NCBI GenBank assembly: GCA_000467935.1
Contig: KI259821.1
Coordinates: 62,001-126,000, forward strand
Length of the DNA stretch: 64,000 nucleotides
Origin: Peptostreptococcaceae bacterium oral taxon 113 str. W5053
GTDB lineage: Bacteria > Bacillota > Clostridia > Tissierellales > Peptoniphilaceae
Direction of reading: 5' to 3'
Of the stretch, positions 8,360 through 17,242 are shown piece by piece. The notes under the pieces are model-generated. The model made no database searches and was not told where the DNA came from. It saw only the letters and a program-made list of their open reading frames with translations. A program made the translations under genes and the position numbers. Within the stretch, counting starts at the first letter, position 1, and each line of letters opens with the position of its first letter.

Positions 8360-8383
8360 ATAGGCATACGTTCATACGCCTAT
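8360..8383. repeat. Dyad symmetry in the tRNA-Leu(GAG) leader
   Basis: ATAGGC and GCCTAT outer arms with additional CAT/ATG-type pairing lie between the -10 element and the mature 5' end of the tRNA, starting close to the predicted transcription start. It can form a hairpin in the pre-tRNA leader. A comparable dyad sits at the other tRNA-Leu promoter. Confidence 0.45.
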
Positions 8384-8390
8384 TACTTTT

Positions 8391-8419
8391 ATTATAATCT
8401 TAGATAGATAAAATATCAA
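8391..8419 (-). promoter_or_regulatory. Strong sigma-A promoter for tRNA-Leu(GAG), possibly also rnf
   Basis: Minus-strand TTGATA (8414-8419) and TATAAT (8391-8396) are separated by exactly 17 bases. It lies just behind the transglycosylase stop and points into the tRNA. No intrinsic terminator is visible between this promoter and rnfC. Confidence 0.85.
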
Positions 8420-8433
8420 TCCTTTAGTTATGA

Positions 8434-9081
8434 TTAAAATTTATTGGCTGATTCAAGGAGAAAGTTTTTAAAGTTTTCTCCTTGAAAATTTAACTTATTC
8501 CCGGAATCAATCTCTTTTATAGGAAATTGATTGTGATATACCCGTTGATAATTTTCGTAATAATCCGTGACCTTCTTGACATAGTTATTTGTTTCATCAA
8601 AGGGGATGAAATCTAAAGTTTTTCCGTCTTTTGAATACTCCGGCGTATTAAGCCAATTGTTTACATTCGTTAATCCTCCATTGTATGCAGCCAATGCCAA
8701 TTGTGTTCTCCCAAAATAATCCATCAAATAGCGCAGATAATAGGTTCCATAGCGAATATTATATTCAGGATCCGTCAATTTATTAACTTCAAATTCCTCT
8801 CCCAATCGACCTGCAATCCACTCTCCGGTTTCAGGTAATATCTGCATCAAACCGTAAGCGTTCATATGACTCCTTGCATCCGGCTGATAATTACTTTCCA
8901 CTCGAATCACAGCTGCAACTAAAAATGGATCCACTTTGTTTTCTTTTGCGTATTTTTCAATTAATTCATTATAGTGAATCGGATATTTTTCAGATGCTTC
9001 CGAAGTCAACCAAAATGAAACAATGCTTAAAACGGCTATTGCCAAAATTACAAAAATCAGCAATCTTCGAATAATTTTCAT
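8434..9081 (-). CDS. SLT-domain lytic transglycosylase, membrane-anchored
   Basis: A 215-residue cell-wall enzyme that cleaves the MurNAc-GlcNAc bond of peptidoglycan with 1,6-anhydro product formation. An N-terminal hydrophobic segment (residues 5-25) anchors or exports it. The SLT/Slt70-type domain follows: VAAVIRVESNYQPDA carries the catalytic Glu (about residue 63), then AYGLMQILPETG, YNIRYGTYYL and ALAAYNGGLTNVNNW. Length and motif order match the YjbJ/MltE-like short Slt family. It is the third gene of a polA-coaE-slt unit, 14 bases after coaE. Confidence 0.93.
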   Translation of the reverse strand: MKIIRRLLIFVILAIAVLSIVSFWLTSEASEKYPIHYNELIEKYAKENKVDPFLVAAVIRVESNYQPDARSHMNAYGLMQILPETGEWIAGRLGEEFEVNKLTDPEYNIRYGTYYLRYLMDYFGRTQLALAAYNGGLTNVNNWLNTPEYSKDGKTLDFIPFDETNNYVKKVTDYYENYQRVYHNQFPIKEIDSGNKLNFQGENFKNFLLESANKF

Positions 9082-9095
9082 CTAGTTATTCTCTC

Positions 9096-9686
9096 CTATT
9101 TTTTTAAATTTATTTCTATGTTTTGATATAGTTCATCTTTACTGCCTTGATTACAAATAATCACATCCGCCAATTGTTTTTTTCCCTCAATAGGCATTTG
9201 AGCTTTGATTCTCGACTTGGCCTCTTCCTCTGTTAATCCTCGTTCTCGAATCATTCTGTCTATTTGAGAAGGTTCATCCGTATATATTAACCAAATTGAA
9301 TCAAAGGTCAAATTCAATTCATTCTTTTTTTCAAACAATAAGGGAATATCCACAAAAATAAAATCAAATTTATCTTTTAATTCAACAATTCGTTGATGAA
9401 TCCCGCCTATGATAAAAGGATATACAAGCTCCTCCAGTTTTTTTAGTTCTTTCTTATCGTTAAAAACATAATTAGAAAAAATTTTTCGATTTAACTTACC
9501 GTTTTTAAAAAATTTTTCTCCAAAAATTGTTTTTATATTTTTTAAAATCATCGGACTTTCCAAAACTTTATGTGCAATTTGATCACTATCTATAATCGGA
9601 TATCCTTTGGATTTTAAATACTCTACAGCTGTGGATTTTCCTGTAGCAATTCCACCTGTGATGCCAATGATTTTACTTTGCTTCAT
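9096..9686 (-). CDS. coaE: Dephospho-CoA kinase
   Basis: CoaE phosphorylates the 3'-hydroxyl of dephospho-CoA, the last step of coenzyme A synthesis. The 196-residue protein starts with IIGITGGIATGKSTAVEYL, containing the P-loop GGIATGKS (residues 10-17), followed by IIDSDQIAHKVLE and the lid region DRMIRERGLTEEEA. The start at 9686 lies inside the last codons of polA (14-base overlap) behind a GGGGG-containing site, a frequent arrangement since polA-coaE linkage is conserved in Bacillota. Nothing is unusual. Confidence 0.95.
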   Translation of the reverse strand: MKQSKIIGITGGIATGKSTAVEYLKSKGYPIIDSDQIAHKVLESPMILKNIKTIFGEKFFKNGKLNRKIFSNYVFNDKKELKKLEELVYPFIIGGIHQRIVELKDKFDFIFVDIPLLFEKKNELNLTFDSIWLIYTDEPSQIDRMIRERGLTEEEAKSRIKAQMPIEGKKQLADVIICNQGSKDELYQNIEINLKK

Positions 9687-12288
9687 ACCAGCTTTTCCCC
9701 CAGCTTCCATCAACTTTCAATTTTACCTTAAGAGCTACAGCCTGTTCCATTTCTGAGAATAATATCTCTCGTACCCTTTCTTTTTCATTTTCAGGAACTT
9801 GTAAAATCAATTCATCATGAACTTGCAAAATCAATTTTGCCTTCAGTTTTTCCTTTTTCAAAGCTTTATACACTCGAACCATAGCTATTTTTATAATATC
9901 TGCGGCACTTCCTTGAATTGGTGTGTTTAATGCAATTCTTTCTCCAAAATTCCGAATATTAAAGTTTTTGGATTGCAATTCAGGAATATATCTACGTCTA
10001 TTTAATATCGTTTCGACAAAGCCTTGTTTCTTCCCCAACTTCACAATTTCATCCATATAATTTTTAATCGCCGGATAAGTGCTTAAATATCCTTCAATAT
10101 ATTCTTTTGCTTCTTTTCGACTGATATCTAAATCTCTGGATAATCCAAAATCACTGATCCCATAAACAATCCCAAAATTGACTGCCTTGGCTCGACTTCT
10201 CATTAAAGAAGTCACATCTTCTATTGCAACATGGAATACTTCCGCCGCTGTTTTGGTATGAATATCTGCACCTTCCAAAAAAGCATTAAGCATGGTCTCA
10301 TCTTGTGCCAAATGAGCTAAAACTCTAAGTTCAATCTGACTATAATCTCCATCTAATAAACTCATTCCTTCCGGTGCAATAAAGGCTTTCCGAATCCTCC
10401 TGCCCTCTTCCGTTTTCGTCGGAATATTTTGAAGATTTGGCTCAGTACTCGAAATTCTACCCGTCGCCGTAATAGTTTGTTTGAAATGGGAATGAATCTT
10501 GTTTCCGTCATCCAACAAAAGAAGCAATCCGTCTATATAAGTACTTTTTAATTTTGATAATGTTCTATACTCCAAGATTTTTTCAATCATCGGATGTTTT
10601 TTCTTAAGTTTCTCCAATACATCTACATCTGTGGAATAACCGGTTTTCGTTTTTTTTATCGGAGGCAATTGTAATTTTTCAAAAAGAACGGTCCCTAATT
10701 GTTTGGGAGAATTCAAATTAAACTCTTCGCCGGCCAGCTTGAAAATACAATCTGCCAAGTTTTGAATTCGACTATTAAATTCTTTGCCAAGCTCTTCCAG
10801 AATATTTTTATCTACAAAAAATCCTTCCTTCTCCATATCCGCAAGGACACCGATTAACGGAAGTTCAACATCTTTATATAGGTGAAGCATCTGTCTTTCT
10901 TTCACCAATTCAAACAGTTGTATAAAAAGCGGTTTTAAGCAAGTTAAACGTCCTCCAAAAAATCGTTCTTTCGCTTGACTATCCAACTCTTTCCAATGTT
11001 TTTTCCCTTTTCCTTTTCCTAAAATATCTTCTTCCTTCATCATGGAAAACTGATATTTTTTTCCCGTTTTTTCCAAATCTTCCATGGCTTCTGAAGGATT
11101 AATCAAATAAGCTAAAATTAGAACATCTTCTACATTTTCAATTTCCATATTTCTTCGAATAAAAGGTAAGAGACTCTCTTTCACATTAAAACTGATTTTT
11201 AATATCTCCTTATCCGTAAATAAAGGAACTAAAGACTCAAAATCAGCCATATCGGTAAGCAAAACTCCATCTTCTGTTTGCAAAGCCAATATAACAGGAT
11301 CTTCCTTGATATAGTCTCCATCATAAGCAAATAAATAAGAAAAGGATTTTTTTTCCATCGCTGAGGATATCAATTGTTGCAAAGACAAAACTTTATATTC
11401 AACTTCCTTTTTTCCCGTCTCTGTCTCTGTTTTTGTCTCTTTTATCAAGCTGTTCATGTCTAAGCGAGCCAATTTTTCATTTAATTCCTCTTGTTTTACC
11501 GGCAGAATTTTATAATGATTTAAATCCGTTTCAATGGGCGCTTCCAAAAAAATCTCTCCCAACTTTCTGGATAAAAAAGCCATCGCTTTGTTTTCTTCAA
11601 TTGTTTGCCTTGTTTTTGGACCGCGAATTTCATCAATATGATTATAAAGATTCTCTAATGTTCCATATTGACGAATATACTCCAACGCTTTCTTTTCACC
11701 TATTCCAGGAACTCCGGGAATATTATCGGAACTGTCTCCCATCAAACCTTTAACTTGAATAAAGTCTCTCGGTTGAATTTTATAATCTTCTCGAATTTTT
11801 TCAAGTGTGAATGCTTCCATTTCGGTAATGCCTTTTCGCGTTAATAAAACCGTCGTACTTTCATTGACCAATTGAAAATAATCTCGATCTCCCGTAACCA
11901 AAAGGACTTCCATTTTTTCTTCCACGCCTTTTGTAGCCAATGTTCCGCATATATCATCCGCTTCATATCCATCCAAATCTAAAGTTGAAATTTGCATCGA
12001 TTTTAAAATATCTTTTAAAATTCCAAACTGTGAAGATAATTCTGACGGAGTCTTTTGACGATTTGCCTTATATGCTTCATAATCCTGATGTCTAAATGTT
12101 GGACTGCTTCGATCAAAAGCCACAGCGATATAATCCGGATTATACGTATCCAATAAACGGTTCAACATAGTCAAAAATCCATAAACTCCATTTGTATATA
12201 TCCCATCTTTATTTTGTAATAAAGGCAACGCATAAAAAGCCCTGTGAATTAAAGAACTGCCGTCTATCAGCATTAATATTTTTTTCAT
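9673..12288 (-). CDS. polA: DNA polymerase I
   Basis: An 871-residue family A polymerase used in repair and Okazaki fragment processing. Order of parts: 5'-nuclease domain (about 1-290, with LMLIDGSSLIHRAFYALP and LDGYEADDICG), a 3'-5' exonuclease-like domain (about 305-470) and the polymerase domain (about 490-871) with LLDGDYSQIELRVLAHL and the palm motif LQVHDELILQVPE. The exonuclease-like domain lacks a recognisable DxE motif, so proofreading is probably absent, as in many Bacillota PolA proteins. I start at MKKILML behind an AGAGGTGG site; the upstream in-frame stretch reads through tRNA sequence and is not coding. Confidence 0.96.
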   Translation of the reverse strand: MKKILMLIDGSSLIHRAFYALPLLQNKDGIYTNGVYGFLTMLNRLLDTYNPDYIAVAFDRSSPTFRHQDYEAYKANRQKTPSELSSQFGILKDILKSMQISTLDLDGYEADDICGTLATKGVEEKMEVLLVTGDRDYFQLVNESTTVLLTRKGITEMEAFTLEKIREDYKIQPRDFIQVKGLMGDSSDNIPGVPGIGEKKALEYIRQYGTLENLYNHIDEIRGPKTRQTIEENKAMAFLSRKLGEIFLEAPIETDLNHYKILPVKQEELNEKLARLDMNSLIKETKTETETGKKEVEYKVLSLQQLISSAMEKKSFSYLFAYDGDYIKEDPVILALQTEDGVLLTDMADFESLVPLFTDKEILKISFNVKESLLPFIRRNMEIENVEDVLILAYLINPSEAMEDLEKTGKKYQFSMMKEEDILGKGKGKKHWKELDSQAKERFFGGRLTCLKPLFIQLFELVKERQMLHLYKDVELPLIGVLADMEKEGFFVDKNILEELGKEFNSRIQNLADCIFKLAGEEFNLNSPKQLGTVLFEKLQLPPIKKTKTGYSTDVDVLEKLKKKHPMIEKILEYRTLSKLKSTYIDGLLLLLDDGNKIHSHFKQTITATGRISSTEPNLQNIPTKTEEGRRIRKAFIAPEGMSLLDGDYSQIELRVLAHLAQDETMLNAFLEGADIHTKTAAEVFHVAIEDVTSLMRSRAKAVNFGIVYGISDFGLSRDLDISRKEAKEYIEGYLSTYPAIKNYMDEIVKLGKKQGFVETILNRRRYIPELQSKNFNIRNFGERIALNTPIQGSAADIIKIAMVRVYKALKKEKLKAKLILQVHDELILQVPENEKERVREILFSEMEQAVALKVKLKVDGSWGKSWYEAK

Positions 12289-12307
12289 CTTTAGCCACCT
12301 CTGCTTT

Positions 12308-12336
12308 ATTATAGCGAATTTATGCCGCCTCTGCAA
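12308..12336 (-). promoter_or_regulatory. Sigma-A promoter for polA-coaE-slt
   Basis: TTGCAG (12331-12336) and TATAAT (12308-12313) on the minus strand with a 17-base spacer, placed between the tRNA-Leu terminator and the polA ribosome site. Confidence 0.8.
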
Positions 12337-12356
12337 AAAATCAGATATAAAATCTA

Positions 12357-12382
12357 TAAAAAAAGCGCCTCCTATAGGCGCA
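12357..12382 (-). terminator. Terminator of the tandem tRNA-Leu unit
   Basis: GCGCCT and AGGCGC arms around CCTAT, followed on the minus strand by seven T. It separates the tRNA pair from polA. Confidence 0.88.
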
Positions 12383-12402
12383 TATATACAAAAACTATTT
12401 TC

Positions 12403-12490
12403 TGGTGCCGATGGCGGGACTCGAACCCGCACGTCCTTAATGAACAATAGATTCTGAGTCTATCTTGTCTACCAGTTCCAACACATCGAC
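12403..12490 (-). tRNA. tRNA-Leu(CAG)
   Basis: An 88-base class II tRNA with encoded CCA. Acceptor GTCGATG pairs with CATCGGC (one G-U). Anticodon stem ATAGA/TCTAT shows loop CTCAGAA, hence anticodon CAG for CUG codons. A long variable arm and GGTTCGAGTCC T arm are present. It follows tRNA-Leu(CAA) by four bases. Confidence 0.97.
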
Positions 12491-12494
12491 AAAT

Positions 12495-12581
12495 TGGTGC
12501 CGAAGGCGGGACTCGAACCCGCACGGTGTCGCCACCACTGGATTTTGAGTCCAGCACGTCTACCAATTCCATCACTTCGGC
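12495..12581 (-). tRNA. tRNA-Leu(CAA)
   Basis: An 87-base class II tRNA with encoded CCA. Acceptor GCCGAAG pairs with CTTCGGC perfectly. Anticodon stem CTGGA/TCCAG shows loop CTCAAAA, hence anticodon CAA for UUG codons. First gene of the tandem tRNA-Leu pair. Confidence 0.97.
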
Positions 12582-12584
12582 TCA

Positions 12585-12611
12585 CTGTGGTACTTGAACA
12601 TAATACCACAG
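12585..12611. repeat. Dyad overlapping the tRNA-Leu pair -10 element
   Basis: Perfect 8-base arms CTGTGGTA and TACCACAG flank an 11-base centre. One arm overlaps the -10 hexamer and the other reaches the tRNA leader. It could be an operator or, if the transcript starts early, a leader hairpin. Confidence 0.5.
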
Positions 12612-12628
12612 ATTAAAATATTTGACAA
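12600..12628 (-). promoter_or_regulatory. Promoter for tandem tRNA-Leu genes
   Basis: TTGTCA (12623-12628), 17-base spacer and TATTAT (12600-12605) with a TGG extended -10 on the minus strand, located between the trxB stop and tRNA-Leu(CAA). Confidence 0.75.
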
Positions 12629-12642
12629 GAGACAACAATTTT

Positions 12643-13575
12643 TTATTTCTTACCTTCTAAATATTTTTCCGCTTCAATTGCTGCAATTGCACCATCTGAC
12701 GTTGCCGTAACTACCTGACGAACTCTTTTTACTCGAATATCACCGGCGGCAAAAACACCCGGCACATTGGTCATCATCGTTTCATCCGTAGGAATATACC
12801 CATCAATCATCTCCACCTGTCCCTCATATAATTTCGATTCCGGAACAAAGCCTACAAGCACAAAAAGACCGAACATTAAGTCCCCTTCTTCCGGAGTAAT
12901 TTCTCTTCGCTCACCGGTTTTTAGATTGCGAAGAATAAAAGATTCTATTCTTTGATTTCCACGAACTTCATCCACAACACTGTCCCAAATAAAATCAATT
13001 TTCGGGTTATTAAAAGCCTTCTCTTGAATGGACTTTGCAGCTCGAAGTTCATCTCTGCGATGCACAATAGTTACTTTTCGGGCAAAATTACTGATAAAAC
13101 CGGCTTCTTCTACAGCAGTATCTCCACCGCCGATAACATAAACATGAAGCCCCTCAAAAAATGCCGCATCACAAGTTGCACAATAGCTTATTCCTCGTCC
13201 TTTGAATTTATCTTCTCCGACAGCACCCATTGCCCTGGGTTGTGTTCCTCCCGCAATAATTACAACCGGAGCTTCAAATTCACCTTCAGATGTATAAACT
13301 TTTTTTAATTCTCCTGAAAAATCAACCCGTAAAACTTCCACATCCATTATTTTTGCTCCAAATGCTTCCGCTTGTTCTCGAATACGCATCCCAAACTCTG
13401 GACCGCTAATACCTTCAGGTGCACCGGGATAATTGGAAATTTCCATCGTACTGGCAATTTGACCGCCAGCCATAAATCTTTCAAAAATAACGGTATTCAT
13501 TTTTGCCCTTGCGGCATATAATCCCGCTGTCAAACCGGCCGGTCCGGCACCAATAATGATGATATCTTTTTTCAT
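12643..13575 (-). CDS. trxB: Thioredoxin reductase (NADPH-type)
   Basis: A 310-residue low-molecular-weight flavoprotein that reduces thioredoxin. The N-terminal FAD site IIIIGAGPAGLTAGLYAARA, the redox pair CATCDAAFF near residue 135, the NAD(P) site VYVIGGGDTAVEEAGF and the C-terminal PGVFAAGDIR motif are all in family order. I chose the ATG at 13575 with a GGAGG site; the longer upstream in-frame stretch overlaps the transporter gene and is not homologous. It is the last gene of a likely trmL-transporter-trxB operon (13-base gap). Confidence 0.95.
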   Translation of the reverse strand: MKKDIIIIGAGPAGLTAGLYAARAKMNTVIFERFMAGGQIASTMEISNYPGAPEGISGPEFGMRIREQAEAFGAKIMDVEVLRVDFSGELKKVYTSEGEFEAPVVIIAGGTQPRAMGAVGEDKFKGRGISYCATCDAAFFEGLHVYVIGGGDTAVEEAGFISNFARKVTIVHRRDELRAAKSIQEKAFNNPKIDFIWDSVVDEVRGNQRIESFILRNLKTGERREITPEEGDLMFGLFVLVGFVPESKLYEGQVEMIDGYIPTDETMMTNVPGVFAAGDIRVKRVRQVVTATSDGAIAAIEAEKYLEGKK

Positions 13576-13588
13576 CTTTATCCTCCAA

Positions 13589-15208
13589 CTAATTTTTATC
13601 TTTTTCGTGAACCTCAATAATATAATTCGCAATATTATCGGCATGGTCGGAAATACGTTCCACATTAGACAGTGCATCCAGGAAGATTACTCCCGTAGCC
13701 GGAATACAATTTCCGGCACTCAAACGCGAAATATGCTCTAAGCGATACTTTCTCTCCATTTTATCAACTTCTTCTTCTGCATTACTCGCCTCAAAAGCAG
13801 AGTCATAACTGCCTGTTTTAAAACTTTCCATAGCTTTTGTAAAAGCAAATTTGGCCTTGTCTACAATATTTGTAAAATCTTGCATAGCATCTTCTGTAAA
13901 ATTTAGTCCCTCAGCCATTAAATAGGTGGCTAATTCCGAAATGTTCTTAGCATGATCTCCGACACGTTCCAAATCATTGGTCATGGACATCATCACATGC
14001 ACAGCATCATATTGTTCTTGAGAAATATTTTCATTGCTTAACAAAACTAAATATTCCACAATTTCCGTTTCCAAACTGTTAATAATAAGCTCTTGCTTTT
14101 CAACTCGTTCCACTTCTTCTTCACTGCGATTTAAAATTCCTAAATAAGCATGATTGATGTTATCCAAAGCATAATCGCTCATCCGTTGAATTTCTTTTCG
14201 AACGGCATCTACTGCAATAGAAGGTGTCCTTAATATACGAGAATCTAAATATAAAGACTTCTTTTCATCTTCCGCTTTCCCTTCATGAACAACAAAGCAC
14301 GCTGCTTTTACTAAAAATTTAGAAAACGGTAATTGAATAACAATATTGATTAAATTAAATAGTGTATGCGCATTTGCAATTTGTCTTGACACATTCATGG
14401 GGGTCCATTTTTCTACAATATATTGAATGGGTATACGAAGTGCAATCATGAAAATAAGCGTACCGATTACATTGAATAAAAAATGCAACATCGCTGTTCG
14501 CTTACCATTTCGATTCGTTCCAATACTTGAAATTAAACCGGTTGTGGTTGTACCGATGTTATCTCCAAAAAGAATGGGAAAGGCTTGATTGATTGTCAAT
14601 AATCCTTGACTGGATAAAGCTTGTAATAAACCGATAGAGGCTGCGGAACTTTGAACTAAAGTGGTTAACCCGAGACCGACCAAAACTCCTATAATCGGAT
14701 TGTTTAGCTTAACCAATAAACTCGAAAACCAAGGCATATATTGAAGAGGCGCTAATCCGTCTTTCATAAATGTCATGCCCATAAACAACATCCCGAATCC
14801 CAGTCCGATTTCACCTATGGATTTCAACTTTTTCTTTTCTTTTCCAATAAAAATAATAAATACACTAATTCCAACAATTAACGGAGCAATTTCATCTAAA
14901 TTGAAAGCAATTAATTGAGCCGTCACTGTAGTACCCAAATTAGAACCCATAATGATTCCTACCGCTTGATCAAGGGACATAATCCCCGCATTCACAAAAC
15001 CGATAGTCATTATTGTAGTCGCAGAACTGGAACCTACCAATACCGTAACCAAAAAACCTACCAATGCGCCCATAAACTTGTTTTTTGTCAATACCCCGAT
15101 AATATTGCGCATCTTGTTGCCTACCGCTTTTTGCAGAGCATCACCCATAATGGTCATTCCATACAGAAGTAAACCTAACCCGCCTAACACAGGAATAATA
15201 GTATTCAT
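13589..15208 (-). CDS. Na/Pi cotransporter family protein with PhoU domain
   Basis: A 539-residue membrane transporter of the NptA/PNaS family that couples sodium to phosphate movement. Two inverted Na_Pi_cotrans repeats are visible, marked by GSSSATTIMTIGFVNAG (about residue 60) and TTLVQSSAASIGLLQAL (about 180); the QSSA motif is the family signature. The C-terminal 190 residues form a PhoU-like helical domain (SNENISQEQYDAVHVMM and related) that may sense phosphate or regulate transport direction. It follows trmL by 12 bases. Import versus export cannot be read from sequence. Confidence 0.9.
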   Translation of the reverse strand: MNTIIPVLGGLGLLLYGMTIMGDALQKAVGNKMRNIIGVLTKNKFMGALVGFLVTVLVGSSSATTIMTIGFVNAGIMSLDQAVGIIMGSNLGTTVTAQLIAFNLDEIAPLIVGISVFIIFIGKEKKKLKSIGEIGLGFGMLFMGMTFMKDGLAPLQYMPWFSSLLVKLNNPIIGVLVGLGLTTLVQSSAASIGLLQALSSQGLLTINQAFPILFGDNIGTTTTGLISSIGTNRNGKRTAMLHFLFNVIGTLIFMIALRIPIQYIVEKWTPMNVSRQIANAHTLFNLINIVIQLPFSKFLVKAACFVVHEGKAEDEKKSLYLDSRILRTPSIAVDAVRKEIQRMSDYALDNINHAYLGILNRSEEEVERVEKQELIINSLETEIVEYLVLLSNENISQEQYDAVHVMMSMTNDLERVGDHAKNISELATYLMAEGLNFTEDAMQDFTNIVDKAKFAFTKAMESFKTGSYDSAFEASNAEEEVDKMERKYRLEHISRLSAGNCIPATGVIFLDALSNVERISDHADNIANYIIEVHEKDKN

Positions 15209-15220
15209 TGCAGTACTCCC

Positions 15221-15685
15221 TTATCTCAATCCTGGAAAATTATTTTGTTTCAATGCCTCATATAATATAACATTGACACTGTTGCATACATTTAAAGATC
15301 TACCCATAGTATCTTCCATCGGAATTCGTATCGTCATGTTATGATACTCTGCCAGAATATCTTCCGGAATCCCCCTGGATTCCTTCCCAAACATAATATA
15401 ATCACCATCTTTATATTCAGCTTGATCATAACGATGATTCGCTTTCGTTGTAGCCATGAAAATACGCTCCGGCTGTTCTTGTTTTAAAAATACTTCAAAA
15501 GAATCATGCAATTTGATATTTACCAACGGCCAATAGTCCATCCCCGCTCTTTTTATTTTTTTCTCATCTAATTGAAATCCCAAAGGGCGAATCAGGTGCA
15601 AAGCCGTATTGGTCAACACACAAGTACGTGCAATATTTCCTGTATTATACGGAATTTCAGGTTCATGCATAACGATATGAAACAT
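15221..15685 (-). CDS. trmL: tRNA (cytidine/uridine-2'-O-)-methyltransferase TrmL
   Basis: A 154-residue SPOUT-class methyltransferase that 2'-O-methylates the wobble nucleotide of tRNA-Leu isoacceptors. Motifs: HIVMHEPEIPYNTGNIARTC at the N-terminus, IMFGKESRGIPED in the SAM-binding knot, and RIPMEDTMGRSLNVCNSV at the C-terminus. The start at 15685 lies behind GGGAGG. In E. coli TrmL acts on tRNA-Leu(CAA) and tRNA-Leu(UAA); a tRNA-Leu(CAA) gene is encoded only about 2.6 kb downstream here, which may be coincidence. Confidence 0.94.
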   Translation of the reverse strand: MFHIVMHEPEIPYNTGNIARTCVLTNTALHLIRPLGFQLDEKKIKRAGMDYWPLVNIKLHDSFEVFLKQEQPERIFMATTKANHRYDQAEYKDGDYIMFGKESRGIPEDILAEYHNMTIRIPMEDTMGRSLNVCNSVNVILYEALKQNNFPGLR

Positions 15686-15754
15686 AATGCCTCCCATCTA
15701 CAATAACTGTTCTCCTAATTTTAAAATAATTTACTTAAATACATCGAACTACTT

Positions 15755-17242
15755 TTAGGGTAAAGCTTGTCCATTCTCTTGATTTTCAAGGTTCTTTAAA
15801 TATTCCTCTAACCACTTATCCAAGTTTTCAACATTTGTCGGAACACCCTTATTCACACGTACGACCCTGGTTCTTGCCGTATAATGATTATCTCGTAATT
15901 TATAAGTTTCACCTGTCTTCCCATTATAGATATACGTAGCAACATTATAACCGACTGAACCTTCTTTTTCGATAACCTGCTTTCCATAAGGAACTGTAGG
16001 ATCTTCTATTTCTTTTACAGGCATGGGTACAGTTGATACTTCGCCTGCAACTAAGTTCACTTCATAATTTTTCTTTTCCGTATCTCCTAATATTTCATAG
16101 TAATTTTCTCCTCCTTGTGCATAACATCGAATAATAACCGGAAAATCAAAATCATTACGTACTTTTAAATCTGACCATCCGCTAACCATGGCATCCATCG
16201 CTAATTTGGTGTATTCCGACGGATGCGTATGATTATTACTTTCCACAATTGTTAACCCGGCTCGAACTGAAGCTTGAAACAAGGTCGTTGCAACTTGACA
16301 AAGACCTCCGCCAACCCCCATTTCCAACTCATCATTTCCGTTAATTACTAACGCTGCACGATATCCGCCAATATCGGTAATTTTATTGTAAGAGATTGTT
16401 TCACCCGGCATGATAACCATATTATTGAAACATTCCGTTGCACGCTTCACATTATAAGAACGGTCCACATTACCCTCATTGTAATATGTTACAGAGGAAC
16501 CTATAACGCCTGTTAATTTTGCAATATCTTCTTCCTTGATCTCTTTCGGTTTTATTTCTTCGATTTTACACTCAACGGGTTCTTTCTGTTGCTTATCAAG
16601 AGCAATTGAGACCTCTTCTAAAATCTTTTTCGGATTAAGCCCTTTGCCGGGTTTTCCTTTTTTTATCTTAATATCTCCATTTTCCACATAAATTGAATCG
16701 TCTTCCGGCTTAATATCCGTATCTTTTCCCATTTCAGCAACAATATCTTCAATGACTTTGTGATCGAAAGACTTTTTTAAAGAAATAATACGATAATCCC
16801 CTGCACTTTCTTCACCGGTCATCAAATTAATTCCGGCTTCCTCTACCGTTTTATTCCGTAACGACAAAGCTTGTTGCAAAGCTTCTTCAATATCATAGTT
16901 TAATTTTAATGTAGAAATATCAACAGTTTTTGATTTCCCATTGGCATTAATTGTTAATTTTCCGGAACGAATGTATTCATCCGTTGCTTGTTTTAGCTTT
17001 TGATAGGCTGCTGCTTCCGTTAATCGACTCACATCAACGCTTCCGATGAAAACACCTTTCGGTATTACCATGGAATGAAACAATAAAGGCTTATCCGCCA
17101 CAGCGGATGCCACAATAGCTACTTTTTCTTCCGGATCTCCACTCCCCATGCCCAGTTTGGCTTTCGCCATATTTATTTGAGTGCAGCTACTGACTACAAC
17201 AGCTCCGAATAAAATTACTGCAATTGCTCTAGTTTTTTTCAT
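15755..17242 (-). CDS. VanW-family lipoprotein with G5 domain
   Basis: A 495-residue exported protein. The signal sequence ends in a lipobox VVVSSC with Cys20, so it is predicted to be membrane-tethered outside the cell. Order: peptidoglycan-binding-like (PG_binding_4) repeats at about 75-230, a VanW domain at about 250-390 with SYNKITDIGGYRAALV, GVGGGLCQVATTLFQASVRAGL and NNHTHPSEY, then a G5 domain at about 395-470 with PYGKQVIEKEGSVGYNV. Such proteins are common in Gram-positive anaerobes; the VanW domain has been linked to cell-wall binding, but its function is not settled. It overlaps nth by 14 bases. Confidence 0.9.
   Translation of the reverse strand: MKKTRAIAVILFGAVVVSSCTQINMAKAKLGMGSGDPEEKVAIVASAVADKPLLFHSMVIPKGVFIGSVDVSRLTEAAAYQKLKQATDEYIRSGKLTINANGKSKTVDISTLKLNYDIEEALQQALSLRNKTVEEAGINLMTGEESAGDYRIISLKKSFDHKVIEDIVAEMGKDTDIKPEDDSIYVENGDIKIKKGKPGKGLNPKKILEEVSIALDKQQKEPVECKIEEIKPKEIKEEDIAKLTGVIGSSVTYYNEGNVDRSYNVKRATECFNNMVIMPGETISYNKITDIGGYRAALVINGNDELEMGVGGGLCQVATTLFQASVRAGLTIVESNNHTHPSEYTKLAMDAMVSGWSDLKVRNDFDFPVIIRCYAQGGENYYEILGDTEKKNYEVNLVAGEVSTVPMPVKEIEDPTVPYGKQVIEKEGSVGYNVATYIYNGKTGETYKLRDNHYTARTRVVRVNKGVPTNVENLDKWLEEYLKNLENQENGQALP

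Noticed and set aside
12289..12447. Longer polA N-terminus
   Set aside because: The extra residues are translated from the tRNA-Leu 3' part and terminator; the homologous start with a ribosome site is at 12288.
12372..12575. Minus-strand open frame across the tRNA-Leu pair
   Set aside because: It is a reading of tRNA sequence with no ribosome site or homology.
12952..13308. 118-codon plus-strand frame opposite trxB
   Set aside because: It lies antisense to a clear trxB, lacks a ribosome site and has shadow-like composition.
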